In this document: positions 35,524 through 49,209 of the stretch, one piece after another | Position numbering within the stretch: position 1 is the first letter of the stretch | Layout of the letters: each line of letters begins with the position of its first letter | Origin: Coix lacryma-jobi var. lacryma-jobi | Lineage: Eukaryota; Streptophyta; Magnoliopsida; Poales; Poaceae | Length of the DNA stretch: 64,000 nucleotides | NCBI GenBank assembly: GCA_009763385.1 | Contig: CM019831.1 | Location: forward strand, 86,401,845-86,465,844 | Direction of reading: 5' to 3' | The notes under the pieces: model-generated | Seen by the model: only the letters and a program-made list of their open reading frames with translations | What the model was told of the DNA's origin: nothing | Database searches by the model: none | Position numbers and translations under genes: made by a program

Positions 35524-38121
35524 CATTCTTTCCCACTGATGCTCCAAAAAACTCACGGTTGAATTTTCACAACGGACGCACCCAATCTTCTCCGTTTGAC
35601 CCACAACTCATGTTTGGTGGGTTTTTGGCACTTTCATTTCCGATGGAACGGTGCCGCAAAAGTCACGCGAGATGGCCGTTGTTCGCGTTGATGCACCGAA
35701 AAACTCGCGGTTGAATTTTTCGCAACGGACGCACCCAATCATCTTAATTTGACCCAAAACTCATGTTTGGTGGGTTTTTGTTGGTTTCATTTCCGACGTT
35801 ACGGTGCCGCAAAACTCGCGCGAGAGGGCTGTAATTCCCACAGATGCACCGAAACACTCGCGGTTGAATTTTTCGCAACGGACGCACCCAATCATCTTAG
35901 TTCGACCGAAAACTAATGTTTAGTGCGGTTTGAGCACTTTCGTTATCGACGGAACGGTTCCGCAAAACTCGCACGAGTGGGCCATTTTTTCCACCGATGC
36001 ACCAAAAAACTCATTGTTAAATTTTTTGGAATGGACGCACCCAATCATCTCCGTTTGACCCAGAACAAATGATTGGTGTGCTATTGGCACTTTCGTTTCC
36101 GACGGAACGGTGCCGCAAAACTCACGCGAGATGACCATTTTTCCCACTGATGCACTAAAAAACCCACGATTGAATTTTTCGCAACATACGCACCCAATCA
36201 TCTCCGTTTGACCCAAAACTCATATTTGGTGGGTTTTTAGCACTTTCATTTCCGACGTTACGGTACTGCAAAACTCACGCGGAAGGGCCGTCTTTCCCAC
36301 TGATGCGCCGAAAAACTCACGGTTCATTTTTTTCGCAAAGGACGCACCCAATCATCTCAGTTTGACCCAAAACTCATGTTTGGTGGGTTATTTGCACTTC
36401 CTTTTCTGATGGAACAGTGCCACAGAAGTCGCGCGAGTGGGCCGTTTTTCCCACTAATGCACAAAAAAAACTTGCGGTTGAATTTTTCGCAACAGACGCA
36501 CCCAATCATATCAGTTTGACCCAAAACTCATGTTTGGTGGGTTTTTGTTACATTCATTTCCGACGTTACGGTGCAGCAAAACTCGCGCGAGAGGGTCGCT
36601 ATTCCCACTGATGCACCGAAGAACTCGTGGTTGAATTTTTCGCAGTGCACGCACCCAATCATCTCAGTTTGACCCAAAACTCAAGTTTAGTGGGGTTTTG
36701 GCAGTTTTATTTCCGGCGGAATGGTGCCGCAAAACTTGCACGAGTGGGCCATTTTTTCCATCGATGCACCGAAAAACTCATAGTTTAATTTTTGGAGTTG
36801 ACGCACCTAATCATCTCAGTTTGACCCAAAACTCATGTTTGGTGGGTTTTTGTACTTTCATTTCCGACGTTACGGTACCCGCAAAACTCACGCGGAAAGG
36901 CCGTTTTTCCCACTCATGCACCGAAAAACTCGCGGTTGAATTTTTCGCAACGGACGCACCCAATCATCTCCGTTTGACCCAAAACACATGTTTGGTGGGT
37001 TTTTGGCCCTTTCATTTTCGTCGAAATGGTGCTGCAAAACTCACGCGAGAGAGCCATTTTTCCCACTGATGCACCGAAAAACTCGTTGGTGAATTTTTTG
37101 CAATGGACGCACCCAAACATCTCAGTTTGACACAAAACTCATGTTTGGTGGGTTTTTAGCACTTTCATTTCCGACGTTACGGTACTGCAAAACTCACGCG
37201 GAAGGGCCGTCTTTCCCACTGATGCGCCGAAAAACTTGCAGTTGATTTTTTTGCAACAGACACACCCAAACATCTCTGTTTAACTCAAAACACATGTTCG
37301 GTGGGTTTTTGGCACTTTTATTTCTGACGGAACGGTGCCGCAAAACTCGCGCGAGAGGGCCATTTTTTCCACTGATGCACTGAAAAACTTGTGGTTTAGT
37401 TTTTCGCAACGGACGCACCCAATCATTTCCATTTAACCCAAAACTCATGTTTGTTGGGTTTTTGACACTTTCATTTTCATCACAACGGTGCTGCAAAACT
37501 CGCGCGGGTGGGCCGTGTTTCCCACTAATGCAGCAAAAAACTTGCAGTTGAATTTTTCTCAACGGACGCACCCAATCATCTCAGTTTGACCGAAAACTAA
37601 TGTTTGGTGGGTTTTTGGCACTTTCATTTCTGATGGAACAGTACCGCAAAACTCGTTCGAGAGGGCGTTATTTCCCCCTGATGCACCGAAAAACTCACGG
37701 TTGAATTTTCACAACGGACGCACCCAATCTTCTCCGTTTGACCCACAACTCATGTTTCGTGGGTTTTTGGCAGTTTCATTTCCGATGGAACGGTGCCGCA
37801 AAAGTTACGCGAGATGGCCATTGTTTCCGTTAATGCACCGAAAAACTCGCGGTTGAATTTTTCGCAACGGACGCACCCAATCATCTTAATTTGACCCAAA
37901 ACTCATGTTTGGTGGTTTTTGTTAGTTTCATTTCCGACGTTACGGTACCGCAAACTCGCGCGAGAGGGCTGTTATTCCCACAGATGCACCTAAAAACTTG
38001 TAGTTGAATTTTTTGCAACGGACACACCCAATCATCTCAGTTTGACCAAAAACTAATGTTTGGTGGGTTTTTGGCACTTTCATTTCTGATGGAACGGTGC
38101 CGCAAAACTCGTGCGAGAGGG
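35524..38121. repeat. 17-mer unit 3 of super-repeat 1
   Basis: 2,598 bp. It holds the tgattggtgtgc, tcatatttggtg and ggagttgacg variants that define third units. Confidence 0.8.
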
Positions 38122-39798
38122 CATTCTTTCCCACTGATGCTCCAAAAAACTCACGGTTGAATTTTCACAACGGACGCACCCAATCTTCTCCGTTTGACCC
38201 ACAACTCATGTTTGGTGGGTTTTTGGCACTTTCATTTCCGATGGAACGGTGCCGCAAAAGTCACGCGAGATGGCCGTTGTTCGCGTTGATGCACCGAAAA
38301 ACTCGCGGTTGAATTTTTCGCAACGGACGCACCCAATCATCTTAATTTGACCCAAAACTCATGTTTGGTGGGTTTTTGTTGGTTTCATTTCCGACGTTAC
38401 GGTGCCGCAAAACTCGCGCGAGAGGGCTGTTATTCCCACAGATGCACCGAAACACTCGCGGTTGAATTTTTCGCAACGGACGCACCCAATCATCTTAGTT
38501 CGACCGAAAACTAATGTTTAGTGCGGTTTGAGCACTTTCGTTATCGACGGAACGGTTCCGCAAAACTCGCACGAGTGGGCCATTTTTTCCACCGATGCAC
38601 CAAAAAACTCATTGTTAAATTTTTGGAATGGACGCACCCAATCATCTCCGTTTGACCCAGAACAAATGTTTGGTGTGCTATTGGCACTTTCGTTTTCGAC
38701 GGAACGGTGCCGCAAAACTCACGCGAGATGACCATTTTTCCCACTGATGCACTAAAAAACCCACGATTGAATTTTTCGCAACATACGCACCCAATCATCT
38801 CCGTTTGACCCAAAACTCATGTTTGGTGGGTTTTTAGCACTTTCATTTCTGACGTTACGGTACTACAAAACTCACGCGGAAGGGCCGTCTTTCCCACTGA
38901 TGTGCCGAAAAACTTGCAGTTGATTTTTTGCAACAGACACACCCAAACATCTCTGTTTAACTCAAAACACATGTTCGGTGGGTTTTGGCACTTTTATTTC
39001 TGACGGAACGGTGCCGCAAAACTCGCGCGAGAGGGCCATTTTTTCCACTGATGCACTGAAAAACTTGTGGTTTAGTTTTTCGCAACGGACGCACCCAATC
39101 ATTTCCATTTAACCCAAAACTCATGTTTGTTGGGTTTTTGACACTTTCATTTTCATCACAACGGTGCTGCAAAACTCGCGCGGGTGGGCCGTGTTTCCCA
39201 CTAATGCAGCAAAAAACTTGCAGTTGAATTTTTCTCAACGGACGCACCCAATCATCTCAGTTTGACCGAAAACTAATGTTTGGTGGGTTTTGGCACTTTC
39301 ATTTCTGATGGAACAGTACCGCAAAACTCGTTCGAGAGGGCGTTATTCCCCCCTGATGCACCGAAAAACTCACGGTTGAATTTTCACAACGGACGCACCC
39401 AATCTTCTCCGTTGACCCACAACTCATGTTTCGTGGGTTTTTGGCAGTTTCATTTCCGATGGAACGGTGCCGCAAAAGTCACGCGAGATGGCCATTGTTT
39501 CCGTTGATGCAACCGAAAAACTCGCGGTTGAATTTTTCGCAACGGACGCACCCAATCATCTTAATTTGACCCAAAACTCATGTTTGGTTGGTTTTGTTAG
39601 TTTCATTTCCGACGTTACGGTGCCCGCAAAACTCGCGCGAGAGGGCTGTTATTCCCACAGATGCACCTAAAAACTTGTAGTTGAATTTTTTGCAACGGAC
39701 ACACCCAATCATCTCAGTTTGACCGAAAACTAATGTTTGGTGGGTTTTTGGCACTTTCATTTCTGACGGAACGGTGCCGCAAAACTCGTGCGAGAGGG
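38122..39798. repeat. 11-mer unit of super-repeat 1
   Basis: 1,677 bp, a 17-mer lacking six consecutive monomers. The fusion lies in the monomer at about 38820-38935, where ttagcactttcatttctgac is followed by tactacaaaactc and tgatgtgccg. The missing monomers are those with gggttatttgcacttcc, gggtcgctattccc, ggcagttttattt, tttttgtactttc, ggccctttcattt and one of the two tttttagcactttc types. Confidence 0.85.
38820..38935. other. Fused monomer marking a six-monomer loss, copy 1
   Basis: In a complete unit two near-identical monomers containing tttttagcactttc and ggccgtctttcccactgatg(c)gcc lie six monomers apart. Here only one remains, starting like the first and continuing (gaaaaacttgcagttg) like the second. 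That is the expected product of unequal exchange between them. Confidence 0.75.
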
Positions 39799-42378
39799 CA
39801 TTCTTTCCCACTGATGCTCCAAAAAACTCACGGTTGAATTTTCACAACGGACGCACCCAATCTTCTCCGTTTGACCCACAACTCATGTTTGGTGGGTTTT
39901 TGGCACTTTCATTTCCGATGGAACGGTGCCGCAAAAGTCACGCGAGATGGCCGTTGTTCGCGTTGATGCACCGAAAAACTCGCGGTTGAATTTTTCGCAA
40001 CGGACGCACCCAATCATCTTAATTTGACCCAAAACTCATGTTTGGTGGGTTTTTGTTGGTTTCATTTCCGACGTTACGGTGCCGCAAAACTCCGCGCGAG
40101 AGGGCTGTTATTCCCACAGATGCACCGAAACACTCGCGGTTGAATTTTTCGCAACGGGACGCACCCAATCATCTTAGTTCGACCGAAAACTAATGTTTAG
40201 TGCGGTTTGAGCACTTTCGTTATCGACGGAACGGTTCCGCAAAACTCCGCACGAGTGGGCCATTTTTTCCACCGATGCACAAAAAAAACTCATTGTTAAA
40301 TTTTTTGGAATGGATGCACCCAATCATCTCCGTTTGACCCAGAACAAATGTTTGGTGTGCTATTGGCACTTTCGTTTCCGACGGAACGGTGCCGCAAACT
40401 CACGCGAGATGACCATTTTTCCCACTGATGCACTAAAAAACCCACGATTGAATTTTTCGCAACATACGCACCCAATCATCTCCGTTTGACCCAAAACTCA
40501 TGTTTGGTGGGTTTTTAGCACTTTCATTTCCGACGTTACGGTACTGCAAAACTCACGCGGAAGGGGTCGTCTTTCCCACTGATGCGCCGAAAAACTCGCG
40601 GTTGATTTTTTTCGCAAAGACGCACCCAATCATCTCAGTTTGACCCAAAACTCATGTTTGGTGGGTTATTTGCACTTCCTTTTCTGATGGAACAGTGCCA
40701 CAAAAGTTCGCGCGAGTGGGCCATTTTTCCCACTAATGCACAAAAAAACTTGCGGTTGAATTTTTCGCAACAGACGCACCCAATCATATCAGTTTGACCC
40801 AAAACTCATGTTTGGTGGGTTTTTGTTACATTCATTTCCGACGTTACGGTGCAGCAAAAACTCGCGCGAGAGGGTCGCTATTCCCACTGATGCACCGAAG
40901 AACTCGTGGTTGAATTTTTCGCAGTGCACGCACCCAATCATCTCAGTTTGACCCAAAACTCAAGTTTAGTGGGGTTTGGCAGTTTTATTTCCGGCGGAAT
41001 GGTGCCGCAAAACTTGCACGAGTGGGCCATTTTTTCCATCGATGCACCAAAAAAACTCATAGTTTAATTTTTTGGAATTGACGCACCTAATCATCTCAGT
41101 TTGCCCCAAAACTCATGTTGGTGGGTTTTTTGTACTTTCATTTCCGACGTTACGGTACCGCAAAACTCACGCGGAAAGGCCGTTTTTCCCACTGATGCAC
41201 CGAAAAACTCGCGGTTGAATTTTTCGCAACGGACGCACCCATCATCTCCGTTTGACCCAAAACACATGTTTGGTGGGTTTTTGGCCCTTTCATTTTCGTC
41301 GAAATGGTGCTGCAAAACTCACGCGAGAGAGCCATTTTTCCCACTGATGCACCGAAAAACTCATTGGTGAATTTTTTGCAATGGACGCACCCAACATCTC
41401 AGTTTGACACAAAACTCATGTTTGGTGGGTTTTTAGCACTTTCATTTCCGACGTTACGGTACTGCAAAACTCACGCGGAAGGGCCTTTCCCACTGATGCG
41501 CCAAAAACTTGCAGTTGTTTTTTTGCACAGACACACCCAAACATCTCTGTTTAACTCAAAACACATGTTCGGTGGGTTTTTGGCACTTTTATTTCTGACG
41601 GAACGGTGCCGCAAAACTCGCGCGAGAGGGCCATTTTTCCACTGATGCACTGAAAAACTTGTGGTTTAGTTTTCGCAACGGACGCACCCAATCATTTCCA
41701 TTTGACCCAAACTCATGTTTGTTGGGTTTTTGACACTTTCATTTTCATCACAACGGTGCTGCAAACTCGCGCGGGTGGGCCGTGTTTCCCACTAATGCAG
41801 CAAAAAACTTGCAGTTGAATTTTTCTCAAGGACGCACCCAATCATCTCAGTTTGACCGAAAACTAATGTTTGGTGGGTTTTTGGCACTTTCATTTTGATG
41901 GAACAGTACCGCAAAACTCGTTCGAGAGGGCTTATTTCCCCTGATGCACCGAAAAACTCACGGTTGAATTTTCACAACGGACGCACCCAATCTTCTCCGT
42001 TTGACCCACAACTCATGTTTCGTGGGTTTTTGGCATTTCATTTCCGATGGAACGGTGCCGCAAAGTCACGCGAGATGGCCATTGTTACCGTTGATGCACC
42101 GAAAAACTCGCGGTTGAATTTTTCGCAACGGACGCACCCAATCATCTTAATTTGACCCAAAACTCATGTTTGGTGGTTTTTGTTAGTTTCATTTCGACGT
42201 TACGGTGCCGCAAAACTCGCGCGAGAGGGCTGTTATTCCCACAGATGCACCTAAAAACTTGTAGTTGAAGTTTTTGCAACGGACACACCCAATCATCTCA
42301 GTTGACCGAAACTATGTTTGGTGGGCTTTGGCACTTTCATTTCTGATGGACGGTGCCGCAAAACTCGATGCGAAGAGG
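39799..42378. repeat. 17-mer unit 1 of super-repeat 2
   Basis: 2,580 bp. Shares gtgccacaaaagt and catatcag with first units of copies 3 and 4. Extra or missing single bases are common, for example ctccgcgcg at about 40090, acgggacgc at about 40155 and gcaaactc at about 40393. Confidence 0.8.
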
Positions 42379-44969
42379 CATTCTTCCCACTGATGCTCCA
42401 AAAAACTCACGGTTGACATTTTCCCACACGGACGCACCCAATCTTCTCCGTTTGACCCACAACTCATGTTTGGTGGGTTTTTGGCACTTTCATTTCCGAT
42501 GGAAACGGTGCCGCAAAAGTCCGCGAGATGGCCGTTGTTCGCGTTGATGCACCGAAAAAACTTGCGGTTGAATTTTTCGCAACGGACGCACCCAATCATC
42601 TTAATTTGACCCAAAACCTCATGTTTGTGGGTTTTTGTTGGTTTCATTTCCGACGTTACGGTCCGCAAAACTCGCGCGAGGGGCTGTTATTCCAACGATG
42701 CACCGAAAACACTCGCGGTTGAATTTTCGCAACGGACGCACCCAATCATCTCAGTTTCGACCGAAAACTAATGTTTAGTGCGGTTTGAGCACTTTCGTTT
42801 CCGACGGAACGGTTCCGCAAAACTCGCACGAGTGGGCCTTTTTTCCACACGTTGCAACCAAAAAACTCATTGTCAAATTTTTTGGAATGGACGCACCCAA
42901 TCATCTCTGTTTTGAACCCAGAACAAATGTTTGGTGTGCTATTGGCACTTTCGTTTCCGACGGAACGGTGCCGCAAAACTCACGCGAGATGACCATTTTT
43001 CCCACTGATGCACTAAAAACCCACGATTGAATTTTTCGCAACAAACGCACCCAATCATCTCCGTTTGACCCAAAACTCATGTTTGGTGGGTTTTTAGCAC
43101 TTTCATTTCCGACGTTACGGGTACTGCAAAACTCACGCGGAAGGGCCGTCTTTCCCACTGATGCGCCGAAAAACTCACGGTTGATTTTTTTTCGCAAAGG
43201 ACGCACCCAATCATCTCAGTTTGACCCAAAACTCATGTTTGGTGGGTTATTTGCACTTCCTTTTCTGATGGAACAGTGCCGCAAAAGTCGCGAGTGGGCC
43301 GTTTTTCCCACTAATGCACAAAAAAACTTGCGGTTGAATTTTTCGCAACAGACGCACCAATCATCTCAGTTTGACCCAAAACTCATGTTTGGTGGGTTTT
43401 TGTTACTTTCATTTCCGACGTTACGGTGCAGCAAAACTCGCGCGAGAGGGTCGCTATTCCCACTGATGCACCGAAGAACTCGTGGTTGAATTTTTCGCAG
43501 TGCACGCACCCAATCATCTCAGTTTGACCCAAAACTCAAGTTTAGGGGTTTTGGCAGTTTTATTTCCGGCGGAATGGTGCCGCAAAACTTGCACGAGTGG
43601 GCCATTTTTTCCATCGATGCACCGAAAAACTCATAGTTTAATTTTTTGGAATTGACGCACCTAATCATCTCAGTTTACCCAAAACTCATGTTTGGGGGTT
43701 TTTGTACTTTCATTTCCGACGTTACGGTACCGCAAAACTCACGCGGAAAGGCCGTTTTTCCCACTGATGCACCGAAAAACTCGCGGTTGAATTTTTCGCA
43801 ACGGACGCACCCAATCATCTCCGTTTGACCCAAAACACATGTTTGGTGGGTTTTTGGCCCTTTCATTTCCGTCGAAATGGTGCTGCAAAACTCACGCGAG
43901 AGCCATTTTTCCCACTGATGCACCGAAAAACTCGTTGGTGAATTTTTGCAATGGACGCACCCAAACATCTCAGTTTGACACAAAACTCATGTTTGGTGGG
44001 TTTTTAGCACTTTCATTTCGACGTTACGGTACTGCAAAACTCACGCGGAAGGGCCGTCTTTCCCACTGATGCGCCGAAAAACTTGCAGTTGATTTTTTTG
44101 CAACAGACACACCCAAACATCTCTGTTTAACTCAAAACACATGTTCGGTGGGTTTTTGGCACTTTTATTTCTGACGGAACGGTGCCGCAAAACTCGCGCG
44201 AGAGGGCCATTTTTTCCACTGATGCACTGAAAAACTTGTGGTTTAGTTTTTCGCAACGGACGCACCCAATCATTTCCATTTAACCCAAAACTCATGTTTG
44301 TTGGGTTTTTGACACTTTCATTTTCATCACAACGGTGCTGCAAAACTCGCGCGGGTGGGCCGTGTTTCCCACTAATGCAGCAAAAAACTTGCAGTTGAAT
44401 TTTTCTCAACGGACGCACCCAATCATCTCAGTTTGACCGAAAACTAATGTTTGGTGGGTTTTTGGCACTTTCATTTCTGATGGAACAGTACCGCAAAACT
44501 CGTTCGAGAGGGCGTTATTTCCCCCTGATGCACCGAAAAACTCACGGTTGAATTTTCACAACGGACGCACCCAATCTTCTCCGTTTGACCCACAACTCAT
44601 GTTTCGTGGGTTTTTGGCAGTTTCATTTCCGATGGAACGGTGCCGCAAAAGTCACGCGAGATGGCCATTGTTACCGTTGATGCACCGAAAAACTCGCGGT
44701 TGAATTTTTCGCAACGGACGCACCCAATCATCTTAATTTGACCCAAAACTCATGTTTGGTTGGTTTTTGTTAGTTTCATTTCGACGTTACGGTGCCGCAA
44801 AACTCGCGCGAGAGGGCTGTTATTCCCACAGATGCACCTAAAAACTTGTAGTTGAATTTTTTTGCAACGGACACACCCATCATCTCAGTTTGACCGAAAA
44901 CTAATGTTTGGTGGGTTTTTTGGCACTTTCTTCTGATGGAACGGTGCCGCAAAAACTCGTGCGAGAGGG
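42379..44969. repeat. 17-mer unit 2 of super-repeat 2
   Basis: 2,591 bp. It begins inside the damaged patch and is regular afterward. It has cagtttaccc and tttgggggttttt near 43675-43700, a weaker form of the private group of unit 2 in copy 1. Confidence 0.8.
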
Positions 44970-47552
44970 CATTCTTTCCCACTGATGCTCCAAAAAAACT
45001 CACGGTTGAATTTTCACAACGGACGCACCCAATCTTCTCCGTTTGACCCACAAACTCATGTTTGGTGGGTTTTTGGCACTTTCATTTCCGATTGGAACGG
45101 TGCCGCAAAAGTCACGCGAGATGGCCGTTGTTCGCGTTGATGCACCGAAAAACTCGCGTTGAATTTTTCGCAACGGACGCACCCAATCATCTTAATTTGA
45201 CCCAAAACTCATGTTTGGTGGGTTTTTGTTGGTTTCATTTCGACGTTACGGTGCCGCAAAACTCGCGCGAGAGGGCTGTAATTCCACAGATGCACCGAAA
45301 CACTCGCGGTTGAATTTTCGCAACGGACGCACCCAATCATCTTAGTTCGACCGAAAACTAATGTGTTAGTGCGGTTTGAGCACTTTCGTTATCGACGGAA
45401 CGGTTCCGCAAAACTCGCACGAGTGGGCCATTTTTTCCACGATGCACCAAAAAACTCATTGTTAAATTTTTGGAATGGACGCACCCAATCATCTCCGTTT
45501 GACCAGAAACAAATGATTGGTGTGCTATTGGCACTTTCGTTTCCGACGGAACGGTGCCGCAAAACTCACGCGAGATGACCATTTTCCCACTGATGCACTA
45601 AAAACCCACGATTGAATTTTCGCAACATACGCACCCAATCATCTCCGTTTGACCCAAAACTCATATTTGGTGGGTTTTTAGCACTTTCATTTCCGACGTT
45701 ACGGTACTGCAAAACTCCGCGGAAGGGCCGTCTTTCCCACTGATGCGCCGAAAAAACTCACGGTTCATTTTTTTCGCAAAGGACGCACCCAATCATCTCA
45801 GTTTGACCCAAAACTCATGTTTGGTGGGTTATTTGCACTTCCTTTTCTGATGGAACAGTGCCACAGAAGTCGCGCGAGTGGGCCGTTTTTCCCACTAATG
45901 CACAAAAAAAAACTTGCGGTTGAATTTTTCGCAACAGACGCACCCAATCATATCATTTGACCCAAAACTCATGTTTGGTGGGTTTTGTTACATTCATTCC
46001 GACGTTACGGTGCAGCAAAACTCGCGCGAGAGGGTCGCTATTCCCACTGATGCACCGAAGAACTCGTGGTTGAATTTTTCGCAGTGCACGCACCCAATCA
46101 TCTCAGTTTGACCCAAAACTCAAGTTTAGTGGGGTTTTTGGCAGTTTTATTTCCGGGGAATGGTGCCGCAAAACTTGCACGAGTGGGCCATTTTTCCATC
46201 GATGCACCGAAAAACTCATAGTAATTTTTTTGGAGTTGACGCACCTAATCATCTCAGTTTGACCCAAAACTCATGTTTGGTGGGTTTTTGTACTTTCATT
46301 TCCGACGTTACGGTACGAAAACTCACGCGGAAAGGCCGTTTTTCCCACTCATGCACCGAAAAACTCGCGGTTGAATTTTTCGCAACGGACGCACCAATCA
46401 TCTCCGTTTGACCCAAAACACATGTTTGGTGGGTTTTTGGCCCTTCATTTTCGTCGAAATGGTGCTGCAAAACTCACGCGAGAGAAGCCATTTTTCCCAC
46501 TGATGCACCGAAAAACTCGTTGGTGAATTTTTTGCAATGGACGCACCCAAACATCTCAGTTTGACACAAACTCATGTTTGGTGGGTTTTTAGCACTTCAT
46601 TTCCGACGTTACGGTACTGCAAAACTCTCACGCGGAAGGGCCGTCTTTCCCACTGATGCGCCGAAAAACTTGCAGTTGATTTTTTGCAACAGACACACCC
46701 AAACATCTCTGTTTAACTCAAAACACATGTTCGGGTGGGTTTTTGGCACTTTTATTTCTGACGGAACGGTGCCGCAAAACTCGCGCGAGAGGGCCATTTT
46801 TTCCACTGATGCACTGAAAAACTGTGGTTTAGTTTTTTCGCAACGGACGCACCCAATCATTTCCATTTAAACCCAAAACTCATGTTTGTTGGGTTTTTGA
46901 CACTTTCATTTTCATCACAACGTGTGCTGCCAAAACTCGCGCGGGTGGGCCGTGTTTCCCACTAATGCAGCAAAAAACTTGCAGTTGAATTTTTCTCAAC
47001 GGACGCACCCAATCATCTCAGTTGACCGAAAACTAATGTTTGGTGGGTTTTGGCACTTTCATTTCTGATGGAACAGTTACCGCAAACTCGTTCGAGAGGG
47101 CGTTATTTCCCCCTGATGCACCGAAAAACTCACGGTTGAATTTTCACAACGGACGCACCCAATCTTCTCCGTTTGACCCCCAACTCATGTTTCGTGGGTT
47201 TTTGGCAGTTTCATTTCCGATGGAACGGTGCCGCCAAAAGTACGCGAGATGGCCATTGTTTCCGTTAATGCACCGAAAAACTCGCGGTTGAATTTTCGCA
47301 ACGGACGCACCCAATCATCTTAATTTGACCCAAAACTCATGTTTGGTTGGTTTTGTTAGTTTCATTTCCGACGTTACGGTACCGCAAAACTCGCGCGAGA
47401 GGGCTGTTATTCCCACAGATGCACTAAAAACTTGTAGTTGAATTTTTTTGCAACGGACAACCCAATCATCTCAGTTTGACCCAAACTATGTTTGGTGGGT
47501 TTTTGGCACTTTCATTTCTGATGGAACGGTGCGCAAAACTCGTGCGAGAGGG
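44970..47552. repeat. 17-mer unit 3 of super-repeat 2
   Basis: 2,583 bp. Carries the third-unit variants (tgattggtgtgc, tcatatttggtg, ggagttgacg) with scattered one-base indels. Confidence 0.8.
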
Positions 47553-49209
47553 CATTCTTTCCCACTGATGCTCCAAAAAACTCACGGTTGAATTTTCACA
47601 ACGGACGCACCCAATCTTCTCCGTTTGACCCACAACTCATGTTTGGTGGGTTTTTGGCACTTTCATTTCCGATGGAACGGTGCGCAAAAGTCACGCGAGA
47701 TGGCGTTGTTCCGCGTTGATGCACCGAAAAACTCGCGGTTGAATTTTCGCAACGGACGCACCCAATCATCTTAATTTGACCCAAACTCATGTTTGGTGGG
47801 TTTTGTTGGTTTCATTTCCGAGCGTTACGGTGCCGCAAAACTCGCGCGAGAGGGCTGTTATTCCCACAGATGCACCGAAACACTCGCGGTTGAATTTTTT
47901 CGCAACGGACGCACCCAATCATCTTAGTTTGACCGAAAACTAATGTTTAGTGCGGTTTGAGCACTTTCGTTATCGACGGAACGGTTCCGCAAAACTCGCA
48001 CAGTGGGCCATTTTTCCACGATGCACCAAAAATCATTGTTAAATTTTTTGGAATGGACGCACCCAATCATCTCCGTTTGACCCAGAACAAATGTTTGGTG
48101 TGCTATTGGCATTTTCGTTTTCGACGGAACGGTGCCGCAAAACTCACGCGAGATGACCATTTTTCCCACTGATGCACTAAAAAACCCACGATGAATTTTT
48201 CGCAACATACGCACCCAATCATCTCCGTTTGACCCAAAAACTCATGTTGGTGGGTTTTTAGCACTTTCATTTCTGACGTTACGGTACTACAAAACTCACG
48301 CGGAAGGGCCGCTTTCCCACTGATGTGCCGAAAAACTTGCAGTTGATTTTTTTGCAACAGACACCCAAACATCTCTGTTTAACTCAAAACACATGTTCGG
48401 TGGGTTTTTGGCACTTTTATTTCTGACGGAACGTGGCCGCAAAACTCGCGCGAGAGGGCCATTTTTTCCACTGATGCACTGAAAAACTTGTGGTTTAGTT
48501 TTCGCAACGGACGCACCCAATCATTTCCATTTAACCCAAAACTCATGTTTGTTGGGTTTTTGACACTTTCATTTTCATCACAACGGTGCTGCAAAACTCG
48601 CGCGGGTGGGCCGTGTTTCCCACTAATGCAGCAAAAAACTTGCAGTTGAATTTTTCTCAACGGACGCACCCAATCATCTCAGTTGACCGAAAACTAATGT
48701 TTGGTGGGTTTTTGGCACTTTCATTTCTGATGGAACAGTACCGCAAAACTCGTTCGAGAGGGCGTTATTCCCCCTGATGCACCGAAAAAACTCACGGTTG
48801 AATTTTCACAACGGACGCACCCAATCTCTCCGTTTGACCCACAACTCATGTTTCGTGGGTTTTGGCAGTTTCATTTCCGATGGAACGGTGCCGCAAAAGT
48901 CACGCGAGATGGCCATTGTTTCCGTTGATGCACCGAAAAACTCGCGGTTGAATTTTTCGCAACGGACGCACCCAATCATCTTAATTGACCCAAAACTCAT
49001 GTTTGGTTTTGTTAGTTTCATTTCCGACGTTACGGTGCGCAAAACTCGCGCGAGAGGGCTGTTATTCCCACAGATGCACCTAAAAACTTGTAGTTGAATT
49101 TTTGCAACGGACACACCCAATCATCTCAGTTTGACCGAAAACTAATGTTTGGTGGGTTTTGGCACTTTCATTTCTGACGGAACGGTGCCGCAAAACTCGT
49201 GCGAGAGGG
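47553..49209. repeat. 11-mer unit of super-repeat 2
   Basis: 1,657 bp. The fused monomer with tactacaaaactc and tgatgtgccg is at about 48240-48350, exactly as in copies 1 and 3. Confidence 0.85.

Larger units (their letters stand above)
30330..39798. repeat. 62-monomer super-repeat, copy 1 (9,469 bp)
   Basis: Marker spacings are 2,596, 2,598, 2,598 and 1,677 bp, that is 17+17+17+11 monomers. The same order of lengths is seen in the next two super-repeats. Diagnostic variants include tgattggtgtgc at 36070, tcatatttggtg at 36222, ggagttgacgcacc at 36794, ccgttaatgcaccg at 37828 and tgatgtgccg at 38900. This copy is largely free of one-base indels. Its first unit differs from the first units of later copies at several sites, so the exact left limit may be nearer 32 kb. 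Confidence 0.85.
39799..49209. repeat. 62-monomer super-repeat, copy 2 (9,411 bp)
   Basis: Marker spacings of 2,580, 2,591, 2,583 and 1,657 bp repeat the 17+17+17+11 order. The diagnostic variants return at 45515, 45660, 46230, 47268 and 48325. This copy is shorter than copy 1 mainly through one-base losses, and it has an unusually damaged patch at 42290-42430. Confidence 0.85.
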
